A stretch of DNA of 64,000 nt. It comes from DASZQY01 sp963843565 (GTDB taxonomy: Bacteria; Pseudomonadota; Alphaproteobacteria; Rhizobiales; Kaistiaceae). Both the position numbers and the translations under genes were made by a program. Below, piece after piece: positions 1-7,289 of this stretch. The notes beneath the pieces were generated by a model. It was not told where the DNA came from. It saw nothing but the letters and a program-made list of their open reading frames with translations, and did not search any database. Position 1 is the stretch's first letter; every line of letters begins with the position of its first letter. The stretch lies in contig CAWJKY010000003.1 in the NCBI GenBank assembly GCA_963843565.1, forward strand, positions 1,922,001 through 1,986,000, in the 5' to 3' direction.

Positions 1-228
1 AACGCCGGCATCCGCAACATCGCGCTCGCCGGGGTGACCACGGACGTATGCGTGCACACCACCATGCGCGACGCCAACGACCTCGGCTACGAGTGCCTGC
101 TGCTGGAAGATTGCTGCGCGGCAACCGACGTCGGCAACCATCTGGCGGCGATCAAGATGATCAAGATGCAGGGCGGCGTGTTCGGCGCCGTGGCGAACTC
201 CACCGACTTCGTGGAGGCGCTGCCATGA
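1..228 (+). CDS. Cysteine hydrolase (isochorismatase family), C-terminal part, cut by window edge
   Basis: The reading frame is open from base 1 and stops at a TGA ending at 228, so only about 75 C-terminal residues are present. The segment GVTTDVCVHTT carries the nucleophilic cysteine (codon 49-51) of isochorismatase-fold hydrolases, which hydrolyse C-N bonds in biuret, ureidoacrylate, N-carbamoyl compounds or nicotinamide. It closely resembles the complete paralogue at 1873-2550, with the same motif and the same following TTMR-AND-GY run, so the two are probably tandem duplicates that now flank an ABC ATPase. The catalytic Asp and Lys lie outside the window. Family assignment is firm; substrate is not, although the neighbouring AtzE/AtzF-type genes suggest a ureide or biuret-like amide. 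Confidence 0.85.
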   Translation, partial: NAGIRNIALAGVTTDVCVHTTMRDANDLGYECLLLEDCCAATDVGNHLAAIKMIKMQGGVFGAVANSTDFVEALP

Positions 229-270
229 GCGCCGCCAGTGGGCCCCCACCCGGCCGGCTCCGCCGACCGA

Positions 271-291
271 CCTCCCCCTTTCAGGGGGAGG
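271..291. repeat. Perfect 9-bp stem hairpin just before the ABC ATPase ribosome-binding site
   Basis: Arms CCTCCCCCT (271-279) and AGGGGGAGG (283-291) pair perfectly around a TTC loop. The right arm runs straight into the purine-rich ribosome-binding region (291-303) of the ATPase starting at 311. It sits in the 82-bp gap between the two genes. It could be an intergenic mRNA-processing or translation-modulating hairpin; short C-run/G-run palindromes of this sort are scattered in Rhizobiales genomes. No T-tract follows, so it is not a classical terminator. Confidence 0.6.
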
Positions 292-310
292 AGGAGAGAG
301 GACACCTGCC

Positions 311-1861
311 ATGAGCGCGGCGCTCGACACCCGCGGCGAGGCGCATCCGCGCCGGGCCTTCGGCCTCGAAACCATCGGCATGACCAAGATTTTCGGGTCG
401 CTGACGGCGCTCGACGACGTCTCGATCAAGGTCAACGCCGGAACGCTGCATGCGCTGCTCGGCGAAAATGGCGCCGGCAAGTCGACGCTGGTCAAATGCA
501 TCATGGGCTTCTATCAGCCGACCCGCGGCAGCGTGCTGATCGACGGGCACGAGGCGGAGGTCCGCAATCCGCGCGATGCCCACGCCCACGGCATCGGCAT
601 GGTCTACCAGCACTTCACGCTGGTGCCGTCGCTGACCGCGGCGGAGAACCTGGTGATCAGCCGCGCCCATCCGCCGGCCGTCATCGACTGGCGGAAGGAG
701 ATGGCGGCGCTCGGCGAGTTCCTCGACCGAATGCCGTTCAGGGTGCCGCTCGACGTGCCGGTCGCTGGCCTTGCCGCCGGAGAGAAGCAGAAGCTCGAGA
801 TTCTCAAGCAGCTCTATCTCGACCAGCATTTCCTGATCCTCGACGAGCCGACCTCGGTGCTCACCCCGGGCGAAGCCGACGAGGTGCTCGGACTGCTCCG
901 CGACATGACGAAAGCCGGCGATCTCACCATCCTGATGATCAGCCACAAGTTCCGCGAGGTGACCGCCTTCGCCGACGAATTCAGCGTACTCCGCCACGGC
1001 AAGCTCACCGGCGGCGGTGTCGTCAGCGAGACGAGCGTCGACGAGATGAGCCGCATGATGATCGGCGAGACCAAGATTCGCGAGCGCGCGGCGCGCAAGC
1101 CGCTCGCCGAACACCCGGCGACGGTGATGGAGATCGCCGGCCTGTCGGCCAACGACGACCAGGGCCTGCCGGCGGTGGAGACCGTCAACCTCAAGGTCCA
1201 CGCCGGCGAGATCGTCGGCATCGCCGGCGTCTCCGGCAACGGCCAGTCGGAACTGGTCGAGGTCCTGTCCGGCCAGCGCGAGGCGACCACCGGCCAGATC
1301 ATCATCGACAATAAGAACTTCGAGCCGATCCGCGAGCACATGGACCGCTTCAAGGTGTTCGGGCTTCAGGAGGAGCCGCTCCGCAACGCCGCGGTGCCGC
1401 GCATGACGGTCGCAGAGAACATCGCCTTCCGCACCTTCGACAAGCCGCCGATCACGTCCCTCAACTGGTGGCTCTCGCCGGGGCCGATGCGCCAGAAGGC
1501 GCGCGAGCTGATCGCCGCCTATCGCGTGAAGACGCCTTCGACGGAGGAGTTCATGGAGAACCTGTCGGGTGGCAACGTGCAACGCGCCGTGCTGGCGCGG
1601 GAGCTGTCGAGCCCGGTCGACGTGCTGATCGTCGCCAACCCTTGCTTCGGCCTCGACTTCGCCTCGGTCGCCGAGATCCGCTCGCAGATCATGGAGCAGC
1701 GCAACCGGGGCGCGGCGGTGCTGCTCGTCTCGGAGGACCTCGACGAAATTCTGGAACTCGCCGACCGCATCGCGGTGATGTCGGGCGGCAAGATCAACTA
1801 CGTGGTGGCGGCCGCCGACGCCGACCGCACGTCGATCGGCCGAGCGATGGCGGGACACTGA
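311..1861 (+). CDS. ABC transporter ATP-binding protein, BMP/nucleoside-importer type (two NBDs)
   Basis: 516 residues with two nucleotide-binding domains, as in the RbsA/YufO family. The first has Walker A GENGAGKST (about residues 51-59), the Q-loop segment VYQHFTLVPSLTAAENL, a degenerate signature LAAGEKQ and Walker B LILDEPTSVLTP. The second has a degenerate P-loop (GVSGNGQSEL) and a good LSGGN signature. The VYQHF-LVP-TAAEN wording is characteristic of ATPases that work with BMP-family lipoproteins in purine/nucleoside uptake rather than of monosaccharide importers. Only the ATPase is visible; permeases and binding protein presumably lie before base 1. The ATG at 311 follows a strong AGGAGGAGAGAGG ribosome-binding site. 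It leads an operon of amide hydrolases, suggesting import of their substrate. Confidence 0.9.
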   Translation: MSAALDTRGEAHPRRAFGLETIGMTKIFGSLTALDDVSIKVNAGTLHALLGENGAGKSTLVKCIMGFYQPTRGSVLIDGHEAEVRNPRDAHAHGIGMVYQHFTLVPSLTAAENLVISRAHPPAVIDWRKEMAALGEFLDRMPFRVPLDVPVAGLAAGEKQKLEILKQLYLDQHFLILDEPTSVLTPGEADEVLGLLRDMTKAGDLTILMISHKFREVTAFADEFSVLRHGKLTGGGVVSETSVDEMSRMMIGETKIRERAARKPLAEHPATVMEIAGLSANDDQGLPAVETVNLKVHAGEIVGIAGVSGNGQSELVEVLSGQREATTGQIIIDNKNFEPIREHMDRFKVFGLQEEPLRNAAVPRMTVAENIAFRTFDKPPITSLNWWLSPGPMRQKARELIAAYRVKTPSTEEFMENLSGGNVQRAVLARELSSPVDVLIVANPCFGLDFASVAEIRSQIMEQRNRGAAVLLVSEDLDEILELADRIAVMSGGKINYVVAAADADRTSIGRAMAGH

Positions 1862-1872
1862 GGAGTGGCGTG

Positions 1873-2550
1873 ATGATCACCGTTGCAGCGAAACCGTTCG
1901 ACTTTTCGTTTCCGCCGGACAAGGTGGCGCTTCTGGTCATCGATATGCAGCGCGATTTCGTGGAGCCGGGCGGTTTCGGCGAAACGCTGGGCAACGACGT
2001 GACGCGGCTGCAGGCGATCGTGCCGACGGTCGCCAGCCTCATCGACCTTTTCCGCAAGGCGCGCTGGCCGGTGATCCATACCCGCGAGGGGCACAAACCC
2101 GACCTTTCCGACCTGCCGCGGGCGAAGCGCGAGCGCGGCAACCCGACGCTGAGGATCGGCGACAAGGGCCCCATGGGCCGCATCCTGATCCACGGCGAAC
2201 CCGGCCACGGGATCGTCGACGACCTGAAGCCCGCCAGCGGCGAGATTGTCATCGACAAGCCGGGCAAGGGTGCCTTCCACGCGACGCGGCTCGGCGAGGT
2301 GCTGCATGCCCACGGGATCACCCACCTGGTCGTCGCCGGGGTGACCACGGAAGTTTGCGTGCAGACCACCATGCGCGAGGCCAACGACCGCGGCTACGAC
2401 TGCCTGCTGATCGAGGACGCGACGGAAAGCTATTTCCCGGAGTTCAAGACGGCGACGCTCGCCATGATCACCGCGCAGGGCGGCATCGTCGGCCACACGG
2501 CGCCGCTGTCGGCGCTGGAGGCGGCGGTGGCGCGCGCGGAGGCGGCATGA
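1873..2550 (+). CDS. Cysteine hydrolase, isochorismatase family (biuret/ureide amidohydrolase-like)
   Basis: 226 residues. The catalytic triad of the isochorismatase fold is complete: Asp24 in LVIDMQRDF, Lys129 in IDKPGKGAF and Cys162 in AGVTTEVCVQTT. Family members include biuret hydrolase, N-carbamoylsarcosine amidase and ureidoacrylate hydrolase. Position right before AtzG/AtzE-like genes and near an allophanate hydrolase makes biuret or a related ureide the leading substrate guess, but this is inference. The ATG at 1873 follows AGGAG (1861-1865), which overlaps the preceding stop codon; a GTG at 1870 is possible. Its stop overlaps the next gene's ATG in an ATGA. It is a paralogue of the partial gene at the window's left edge. 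Confidence 0.88.
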   Translation: MITVAAKPFDFSFPPDKVALLVIDMQRDFVEPGGFGETLGNDVTRLQAIVPTVASLIDLFRKARWPVIHTREGHKPDLSDLPRAKRERGNPTLRIGDKGPMGRILIHGEPGHGIVDDLKPASGEIVIDKPGKGAFHATRLGEVLHAHGITHLVVAGVTTEVCVQTTMREANDRGYDCLLIEDATESYFPEFKTATLAMITAQGGIVGHTAPLSALEAAVARAEAA

Positions 2551-2738
2551 GCGAAGCCCCGACTTTCGACGCGGAGGCCTACGTCGATCACATGGCGGCG
2601 GTGATGGCGATCCCGATCGAGCCGGCGTGGAAGCCGACGGTGGTCGCCAACATGGCCACCACCGCGACGATCGCGGCGCTGGTGATGGAGTTCCCGCTCG
2701 ACGACGAAATCGAGCCGGCGACCGTCTTCGAAGCATGA
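2547..2738 (+). CDS. AtzG-like small subunit (DUF4089 family)
   Basis: 63 residues, coupled to its neighbours by ATGA overlaps at both ends. The sequence resembles AtzG/HpxX: a short helical protein with the C-terminal EIEPATVFEA run, where family members end in EPA-VF-A. In the cyanuric-acid pathway AtzG binds the amidase AtzE and is needed for a stable 1-carboxybiuret hydrolase; HpxX plays the matching role in oxalurate use. Immediate adjacency to an AtzE-like amidase supports a structural or chaperone-like subunit with no catalytic residues of its own. Identity rests on size, C-terminal motif and context; no enzyme motif is expected. Confidence 0.8.
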   Translation: MSEAPTFDAEAYVDHMAAVMAIPIEPAWKPTVVANMATTATIAALVMEFPLDDEIEPATVFEA

Positions 2739-4147
2739 AAGCGGCACATCTGTTCCGGCCGGGTTACGAGATCGCCGCGGCCGTCAAGGCCCGCGAGGTC
2801 TCGGCGCGCGACGTCGCGGAAGCCGCGATCGCCGAGATCGAGACGCGAAACGCCGAGCTTGGCGCCTTCACCGACCCGACCTTCGCGCGCGCCCGCCGGG
2901 AGGCCGACGCGGTCGACAAGGCGATGGACGCAGGGATGGCGCTGCCGCTCGCCGGTGTGCCCTATTCGGTCAAGAACCTCTTCGACATCGACGGCGTCGT
3001 CACTCGCGCCGGCTCGAAGATCAACCGGGGCAATCCACCGGCCAGGAAGGACGCCACCCTCGTCCGCAGGATGAAGGCGGCGGGCGCGGTTCTTCTCGGC
3101 GGGGTCAACATGGGCGAATACGCCTACGACTTCACCGGCGAGAACGCCCACGACGGCGCTTCGCTCAACCCGCACAACACGGGGCGCATGTCGGGCGGCT
3201 CGTCGGGCGGCTCGGGGACGTCGGTCGCCGCCGGCATGGTGGCAGCATCGCTGGGCTCCGACACCAACGGCTCGATCCGCGTGCCTGCCTCCTTCTGCGG
3301 TCTGTTCGGGCTGAAGCCGACGTTCGCGCGGCTGTCGCGGGCGGGCACCTATCCCTTCTGCGCCAGCATCGACCATCTCGGACCGCTGGCGCGCTCGGCC
3401 CGCGACCTGGCGCTGATCCTCGACGCGCTTCAGGGCGACGACCCGGCCGACCCAGCGCAGGTTCACAAGCCGCCCGTCGCCGCGACGGCCGAAATCGGCA
3501 AGGGCGTCGACAAGCTGCGGATCGCGATCGCCGGCGGCTACTTTCGCAAGATGGGCGAGCCGGAGGCGTTCGCCGCCGTCGACAAGGTCGCAGGCGCCCT
3601 CGGCGTCACCCGCGAAGTGAGCGTCCCGGAAGCGGCGCGGGCGCGGGCGGCGGCCTACGTCATCACCACGGCGGAGTCGGCAACACTGCACCTCGATCGC
3701 GTGCGCACGCAGGCCGCCGACTTCGACCCGGACGTGCGCGACCGCCTGATCTCGGGCGCGCTGGTGCCCGCCGCCTGGGTGATCCAGGCGCACCGTTTCC
3801 GGGCGTGGTACCGGCAGGCTCTCCGCGACCTCTTCACCGACGTCGACATCATCCTGGCGCCGGCGACGCCTTTTCACGCGCTGCCTTCCGGTACCCGGAC
3901 CGTGACGCTCGACGGCGTGACGCTGCCGGCACGGCCGAACATCGGCCTCTTCACGCAGCCGATCAGCTTCGCCGGGTTGCCGGTGGTGGCGGTGCCGGTG
4001 TGGCTCGGCGGCGCCAAGCTGCCGATCGGCGTGCAGGTCGTCGCGCCGGCGTGGCGGGAAGATCTGGCGCTCCGCGTCGCGTGGCATCTGGAACAGGAAG
4101 GCGTGGCGGCGGCGCCGGTCGCCGGTCAAATGGAGATGGCAGGATGA
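2735..4147 (+). CDS. AtzE-like amidase (amidase-signature family; 1-carboxybiuret or oxalurate amidohydrolase-like)
   Basis: 470 residues, a full amidase-signature enzyme. The Ser-cisSer-Lys machinery is visible: Lys80 in GVPYSVKNLFD, the glycine/serine-rich GGSSGGSGTS around residues 154-163 with the cis-Ser near 156, and nucleophile Ser180 in SDTNGSIRVPASFCG. AtzE-type enzymes deaminate 1-carboxybiuret to allophanate precursors; the HpxY homologue is linked to oxalurate. Pairing with an AtzG-like subunit upstream, an AtzH-like protein downstream and an AtzF-type allophanate hydrolase opposite makes the AtzE/HpxY family much more likely than Glu-tRNA amidotransferase GatA, which it resembles in sequence. 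Substrate remains inferred. Confidence 0.88.
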   Translation: MKAAHLFRPGYEIAAAVKAREVSARDVAEAAIAEIETRNAELGAFTDPTFARARREADAVDKAMDAGMALPLAGVPYSVKNLFDIDGVVTRAGSKINRGNPPARKDATLVRRMKAAGAVLLGGVNMGEYAYDFTGENAHDGASLNPHNTGRMSGGSSGGSGTSVAAGMVAASLGSDTNGSIRVPASFCGLFGLKPTFARLSRAGTYPFCASIDHLGPLARSARDLALILDALQGDDPADPAQVHKPPVAATAEIGKGVDKLRIAIAGGYFRKMGEPEAFAAVDKVAGALGVTREVSVPEAARARAAAYVITTAESATLHLDRVRTQAADFDPDVRDRLISGALVPAAWVIQAHRFRAWYRQALRDLFTDVDIILAPATPFHALPSGTRTVTLDGVTLPARPNIGLFTQPISFAGLPVVAVPVWLGGAKLPIGVQVVAPAWREDLALRVAWHLEQEGVAAAPVAGQMEMAG

Positions 4148-4902
4148 GCGACGCGGCACGCTGGGCGGGACGCAACGAAGACAAGGACATGCTGCGCAGC
4201 GACGTGTGGGGCAGCCTCGAGAGCGCTCACGTCAACGTCGGACCGGTATGGAGCCGCATCCCGAATTTTGCCGGCGCCGATCTCGCCGCGCTCCACCTCG
4301 CCTCGGTGCCGGCCTGGCACGCAGCGCGGGTGGTCAAGTGCAACCCCGACCCGCCGCAGATTCCGGTGCGGCTGAGGGCGCTCTACGACGGCAAGATCGT
4401 CTACGCGCCGGTGCCGGAGCTGACCCGCGGCTTTCCGTTCGTGCGCCTCGACCCGGATGATCTGCGCGCCAAGGGCGTCGAGTTCGAAACGGCGGCGACG
4501 GCGCAGGGCTTCCTCGCCCACGGCACGCCGGTCGAATTCGAGGAGATGGAGTTTCTCGATTTCGTGGTGGTCGGCTGCGTCGCCGTCACGCGCGCCGGCG
4601 GGCGCACCGGCAAGGGCGGCGGGTTCGCCGACCTCGAACTCGGCATCTTCCGCGAGCTCGGCAAGATCGACGCGGGCACGCCGATCGCCACTACGGTGCA
4701 TTCGAGCCAGGTGGTCGACGACCGGCGGCTGCCGATGATGCCGCACAACTCGGCGCTGCATTTCATCGCCACCGAGAGAGAGCTGATCGCCACCGATACG
4801 CCCTACACGCAGCCCAGGGGCGTCGACTGGGACCGCGTCCAGCCGGACCAGTACGAGAACATCCCGTTCCTGAAGTCGCTGCGCGCGCGGCTCGCCGGGT
4901 GA
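4144..4902 (+). CDS. 5-formyltetrahydrofolate cyclo-ligase family protein (paralogue)
   Basis: 252 residues. The ATP/phosphate-binding signature of the MTHFS (5-FCL) family is visible as GRTGKGGGFADLELG near residues 155-169. The N-terminus (SDVWGSLE, WSRIPNF) differs from the short house-keeping YgfA type and resembles the longer COG0212 paralogues whose function is unsettled. Its ATG overlaps the amidase stop (ATGA) and its stop overlaps the next gene's GTG (GTGA), so it is translated in register with amide-degrading enzymes. A real 5-formyl-THF recycling role is possible, but its place in this operon suggests ATP-dependent handling of a pathway intermediate or repair of a formylated compound. 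Function unknown. Confidence 0.8.
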   Translation: MSDAARWAGRNEDKDMLRSDVWGSLESAHVNVGPVWSRIPNFAGADLAALHLASVPAWHAARVVKCNPDPPQIPVRLRALYDGKIVYAPVPELTRGFPFVRLDPDDLRAKGVEFETAATAQGFLAHGTPVEFEEMEFLDFVVVGCVAVTRAGGRTGKGGGFADLELGIFRELGKIDAGTPIATTVHSSQVVDDRRLPMMPHNSALHFIATERELIATDTPYTQPRGVDWDRVQPDQYENIPFLKSLRARLAG

Positions 4903-5303
4903 CCGTCGCCGACGACACCATCGACGTTCCCTCGGTGAGGGCCGAGGTCGAGCAGGCGTTCGCCGACTATGAGCGCGCGCTGGTCGGCAACGACGTCGCC
5001 GCCCTCGACCGGTTCTTCCTGAAGCGGCCCTCGACCATCCGCTACGGGATCAAGGAGAACCTCTACGGCTACGAGGCCATCGCCGCGTTTCGCGCGGCGC
5101 GCTCGCCGCTGGGGATGGAGCGCCACCTCGCGCGCACCGTGATCACCACCTTCGGCGAAGACTTCGCCATCGCCTCGACGCTCTTCCGTCGCGACAAGGT
5201 GCCCGGCAAGGTCGGCCGGCAGATGCAGGTGTGGGTGCGCACCGCGGACGGCTGGCAGGTCGCCGCCGCCCACGTCTCGATCATCGACAAGGCGGGGGCT
5301 TAG
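4899..5303 (+). CDS. AtzH/HpxZ-like protein (DUF3225, NTF2-like fold)
   Basis: 134 residues starting at a GTG that overlaps the preceding stop. The pattern of an N-terminal helix with FADYERALVGNDVAALDRFF, a central KEN-YGYEAI-AFR-AR segment and a C-terminal Q-WVRTADGWQVAAAHVS strand is that of the DUF3225 family (SnoaL/NTF2-like), which includes AtzH and HpxZ. These proteins sit beside AtzE/HpxY amidases in cyanurate and oxalurate clusters; their exact role is not settled. Here it closes the rightward operon, and its last four bases overlap the 3' end of the convergent allophanate hydrolase gene. Confidence 0.82.
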   Translation: MTVADDTIDVPSVRAEVEQAFADYERALVGNDVAALDRFFLKRPSTIRYGIKENLYGYEAIAAFRAARSPLGMERHLARTVITTFGEDFAIASTLFRRDKVPGKVGRQMQVWVRTADGWQVAAAHVSIIDKAGA

Positions 5304-7093
5304 CCACCTTCCGCGGCGCGATAGGTGCGCCAGCCGCCGAAGCTGGTGATGTCGCGGGCGTCTTCGGTGGCGGATTGCTCGCAGAGGAAGCCCTTCACCG
5401 TGGTGCCATCGGCGAGCTCCAGCGTGCCGATCGACAACGGCGCCGGAATGTGCGCCACGAAATCGCCGAACGCGGCCGGCGGCATTTGCCAGACCTCGGT
5501 TTCGATGGCCGCGCCGCTGCGGTTGGCACGGACCATGCCGGGGCGTTCGGGCGGGCCACCGGGGAGCGCGAACAGGCGGTAGTGCGGGGCGGTGGCGACC
5601 GCCTTGACGAAGGTTGCGCCGCGTTCAGTCAGTTCGTGGTTGAGCGCCATGCCGGACAGGTGAGCGCCGAGCACGGCGATGGCGATGCCGTCGCCGGTCG
5701 ATGTGGCGGCGGCCTGCGGCGCCGGGGGTAACGGGCGGCCGGTCGCGCCGATGGTGACGCCGGCGGCGGCGTGAATCTCCGCCGCGAGCCCGGCAAGCAG
5801 CCCGTCGCGCCCGGCAGGCGCGATGAGAGTGAGGCCGGCGGCGCGCCCATCGCCGCGGAACGGGCCGGGGACGGCGATGGCGCAGAGATCGAGGAGATTG
5901 ACGAAGTTGGTGTAGGTGCCGAGGCGCGAATTGGGGCCGATGGGATCGGCGGCGATCGCTTCCAGCGTCACGACGTCGGGCATCGATGGCACCGCCAGCA
6001 CGTCGATGTCGCGCCACAGCGGCTGAGTGGCGCGGGCCAGTTCGGCGAGCCTGTACTCCCCTGCAAATGCATCTGCAGCCGAGAGATTGCGCGCGCCTTC
6101 GATGATCTTGCGGGTGACCGGATGAAGGGTGTCCGCCTTCGCCTCGATGAAATCCTTGATGGCGGCATAACGTTCCGCCACCCAGGCGCCTTCGTAGAGC
6201 AGGCGCGCCGCCTCGAAGAACAAGGACAGATTGACCGGCTTCGCCGGCGCGCCGGTGTCGGGAAGGCAGGCGAGCGCCCTCTCGTAGGCGGCACGGGCGT
6301 CAGCGCTGTCGACGATCAGGCTCTCGGCATCGGGGACGCCAACGCGCACGACAGGCGGCACGGCCATGCTCCCGAGCGAGATCGCGCGGGAGTACGGATC
6401 GCCGGCGTCGTAGCCGGCGGCAACCTGCGTCGCGATCCACGCATCGGCGACCGTGCCCGCGAACATCGAGACGCAATCGAGCGTCCGGCAAGCGGGAACG
6501 ACGCCCCGGGTGGAGAGCGCGCCGCGCGTCGGCTTCAGGCCGACGATGTTGTTGAGGGCGGCGGGAATACGGCCGGAGCCGGCGGTATCGGTGCCCAGCG
6601 CAAACGTGACAAGGCCGAGGGCCACGGCGACAGCCGATCCGGACGAGGAGCCTCCCGGCACCAGGGTCGGGTCGATGGCGTTGCGGGGCACCGGATAGGG
6701 CGTGCGCACGCCGACGAGGCCGGTCGCGAACTGGTCGAGGTTGGTGGTGCCGATCAGGATCGCGCCGGCTTCGAGCAGGCGCGCCGCGACGGGAGCCGAC
6801 TGCGACGGCGTGTAGGTATAGGCGGGACAGGCGGCGGTGGTCGGCAGGCCGGCGACGTCGATATTGTCCTTGGCGGCGAAGGGCACCCCCCAGAGCGGCT
6901 TGGCGACGGGATCGAAGGGCCCGAGCGCCTCGGCGGCAGCGATCGCCTCGTCCTCTTCGACAAGCGCGATGAAGATGCCCGGATCGTTGGCGGCGGCGAT
7001 GCGCGCGTAGACCCCGCGCACGACGTCGGCAGGGCTGAGCCCGCCGCCGTAGGCCGCGTGCAACCGCGCAATGTCCAGGTCGATGTCCGCCAT
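5300..7093 (-). CDS. atzF: Allophanate hydrolase (AtzF type)
   Basis: 597 residues. The N-terminal amidase-signature domain has Lys75 (PFAAKDNIDV), the GGSSSGSA cis-Ser segment around residues 148-154 and nucleophile Ser173 in GTDTAGSGRIPA. After a linker near residue 450, a C-terminal domain of about 130 residues (from IAIAVLGAHLSGMALNHEL to SFGGWRTYRAA) matches the second domain of allophanate hydrolases. The enzyme converts allophanate to two ammonia and two CO2, the last step of urea, biuret or cyanurate nitrogen release. No biotin-carboxylase partner is visible, so a stand-alone AtzF rather than urea amidolyase is likely. It converges with the operon at 311-5303 and shares a 196-bp divergent region with the amidohydrolase at 7290. 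Confidence 0.92.
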   Translation of the reverse strand: MADIDLDIARLHAAYGGGLSPADVVRGVYARIAAANDPGIFIALVEEDEAIAAAEALGPFDPVAKPLWGVPFAAKDNIDVAGLPTTAACPAYTYTPSQSAPVAARLLEAGAILIGTTNLDQFATGLVGVRTPYPVPRNAIDPTLVPGGSSSGSAVAVALGLVTFALGTDTAGSGRIPAALNNIVGLKPTRGALSTRGVVPACRTLDCVSMFAGTVADAWIATQVAAGYDAGDPYSRAISLGSMAVPPVVRVGVPDAESLIVDSADARAAYERALACLPDTGAPAKPVNLSLFFEAARLLYEGAWVAERYAAIKDFIEAKADTLHPVTRKIIEGARNLSAADAFAGEYRLAELARATQPLWRDIDVLAVPSMPDVVTLEAIAADPIGPNSRLGTYTNFVNLLDLCAIAVPGPFRGDGRAAGLTLIAPAGRDGLLAGLAAEIHAAAGVTIGATGRPLPPAPQAAATSTGDGIAIAVLGAHLSGMALNHELTERGATFVKAVATAPHYRLFALPGGPPERPGMVRANRSGAAIETEVWQMPPAAFGDFVAHIPAPLSIGTLELADGTTVKGFLCEQSATEDARDITSFGGWRTYRAAEGG

Positions 7094-7167
7094 TCCTTGG
7101 TCGCCCCCAATTCTTGGATTTGGATGGATATCAGGCGGGAGTCAGTATGCAAGGGACCGGCCACGCG

Positions 7168-7184
7168 GTGGTCGAACTGACCAC
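7168..7184. promoter_or_regulatory. Inverted repeat in the divergent region between allophanate hydrolase and amidohydrolase genes
   Basis: GTGGTC (7168-7173) and GACCAC (7179-7184) form a perfect 6+5+6 inverted repeat in the 196-bp gap 7094-7289. TGGTC-N5-GACCA dyads are typical of dimeric HTH regulators such as GntR-type proteins. It lies about 75 bp from the allophanate hydrolase start and about 105 bp from the amidohydrolase start. No regulator gene is adjacent. The remainder of the gap shows no other clear structure. Confidence 0.4.
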
Positions 7185-7289
7185 ACAGCTGTCACGCGCC
7201 GGAAGCTCGTCGCGAACGGCGGCGGGGTCACGTGGCGGGTTTGCCTTCGCGGCGAACCGGGCTAACGTGACCGGGGGGAGTTGCTGCCG

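Noticed and set aside
281..1858. 525-codon open frame on the minus strand opposite the ABC ATPase
   Set aside because: It is the antisense of a gene with clear Walker and signature motifs; its translation is low-complexity Arg/His/Asp-rich, typical of high-GC shadows.
2735..4147. Annotating the amidase as glutamyl-tRNA amidotransferase subunit A
   Set aside because: The coupled AtzG-like and AtzH-like genes and the nearby allophanate hydrolase point to the AtzE/HpxY group; no gatB or gatC is adjacent.
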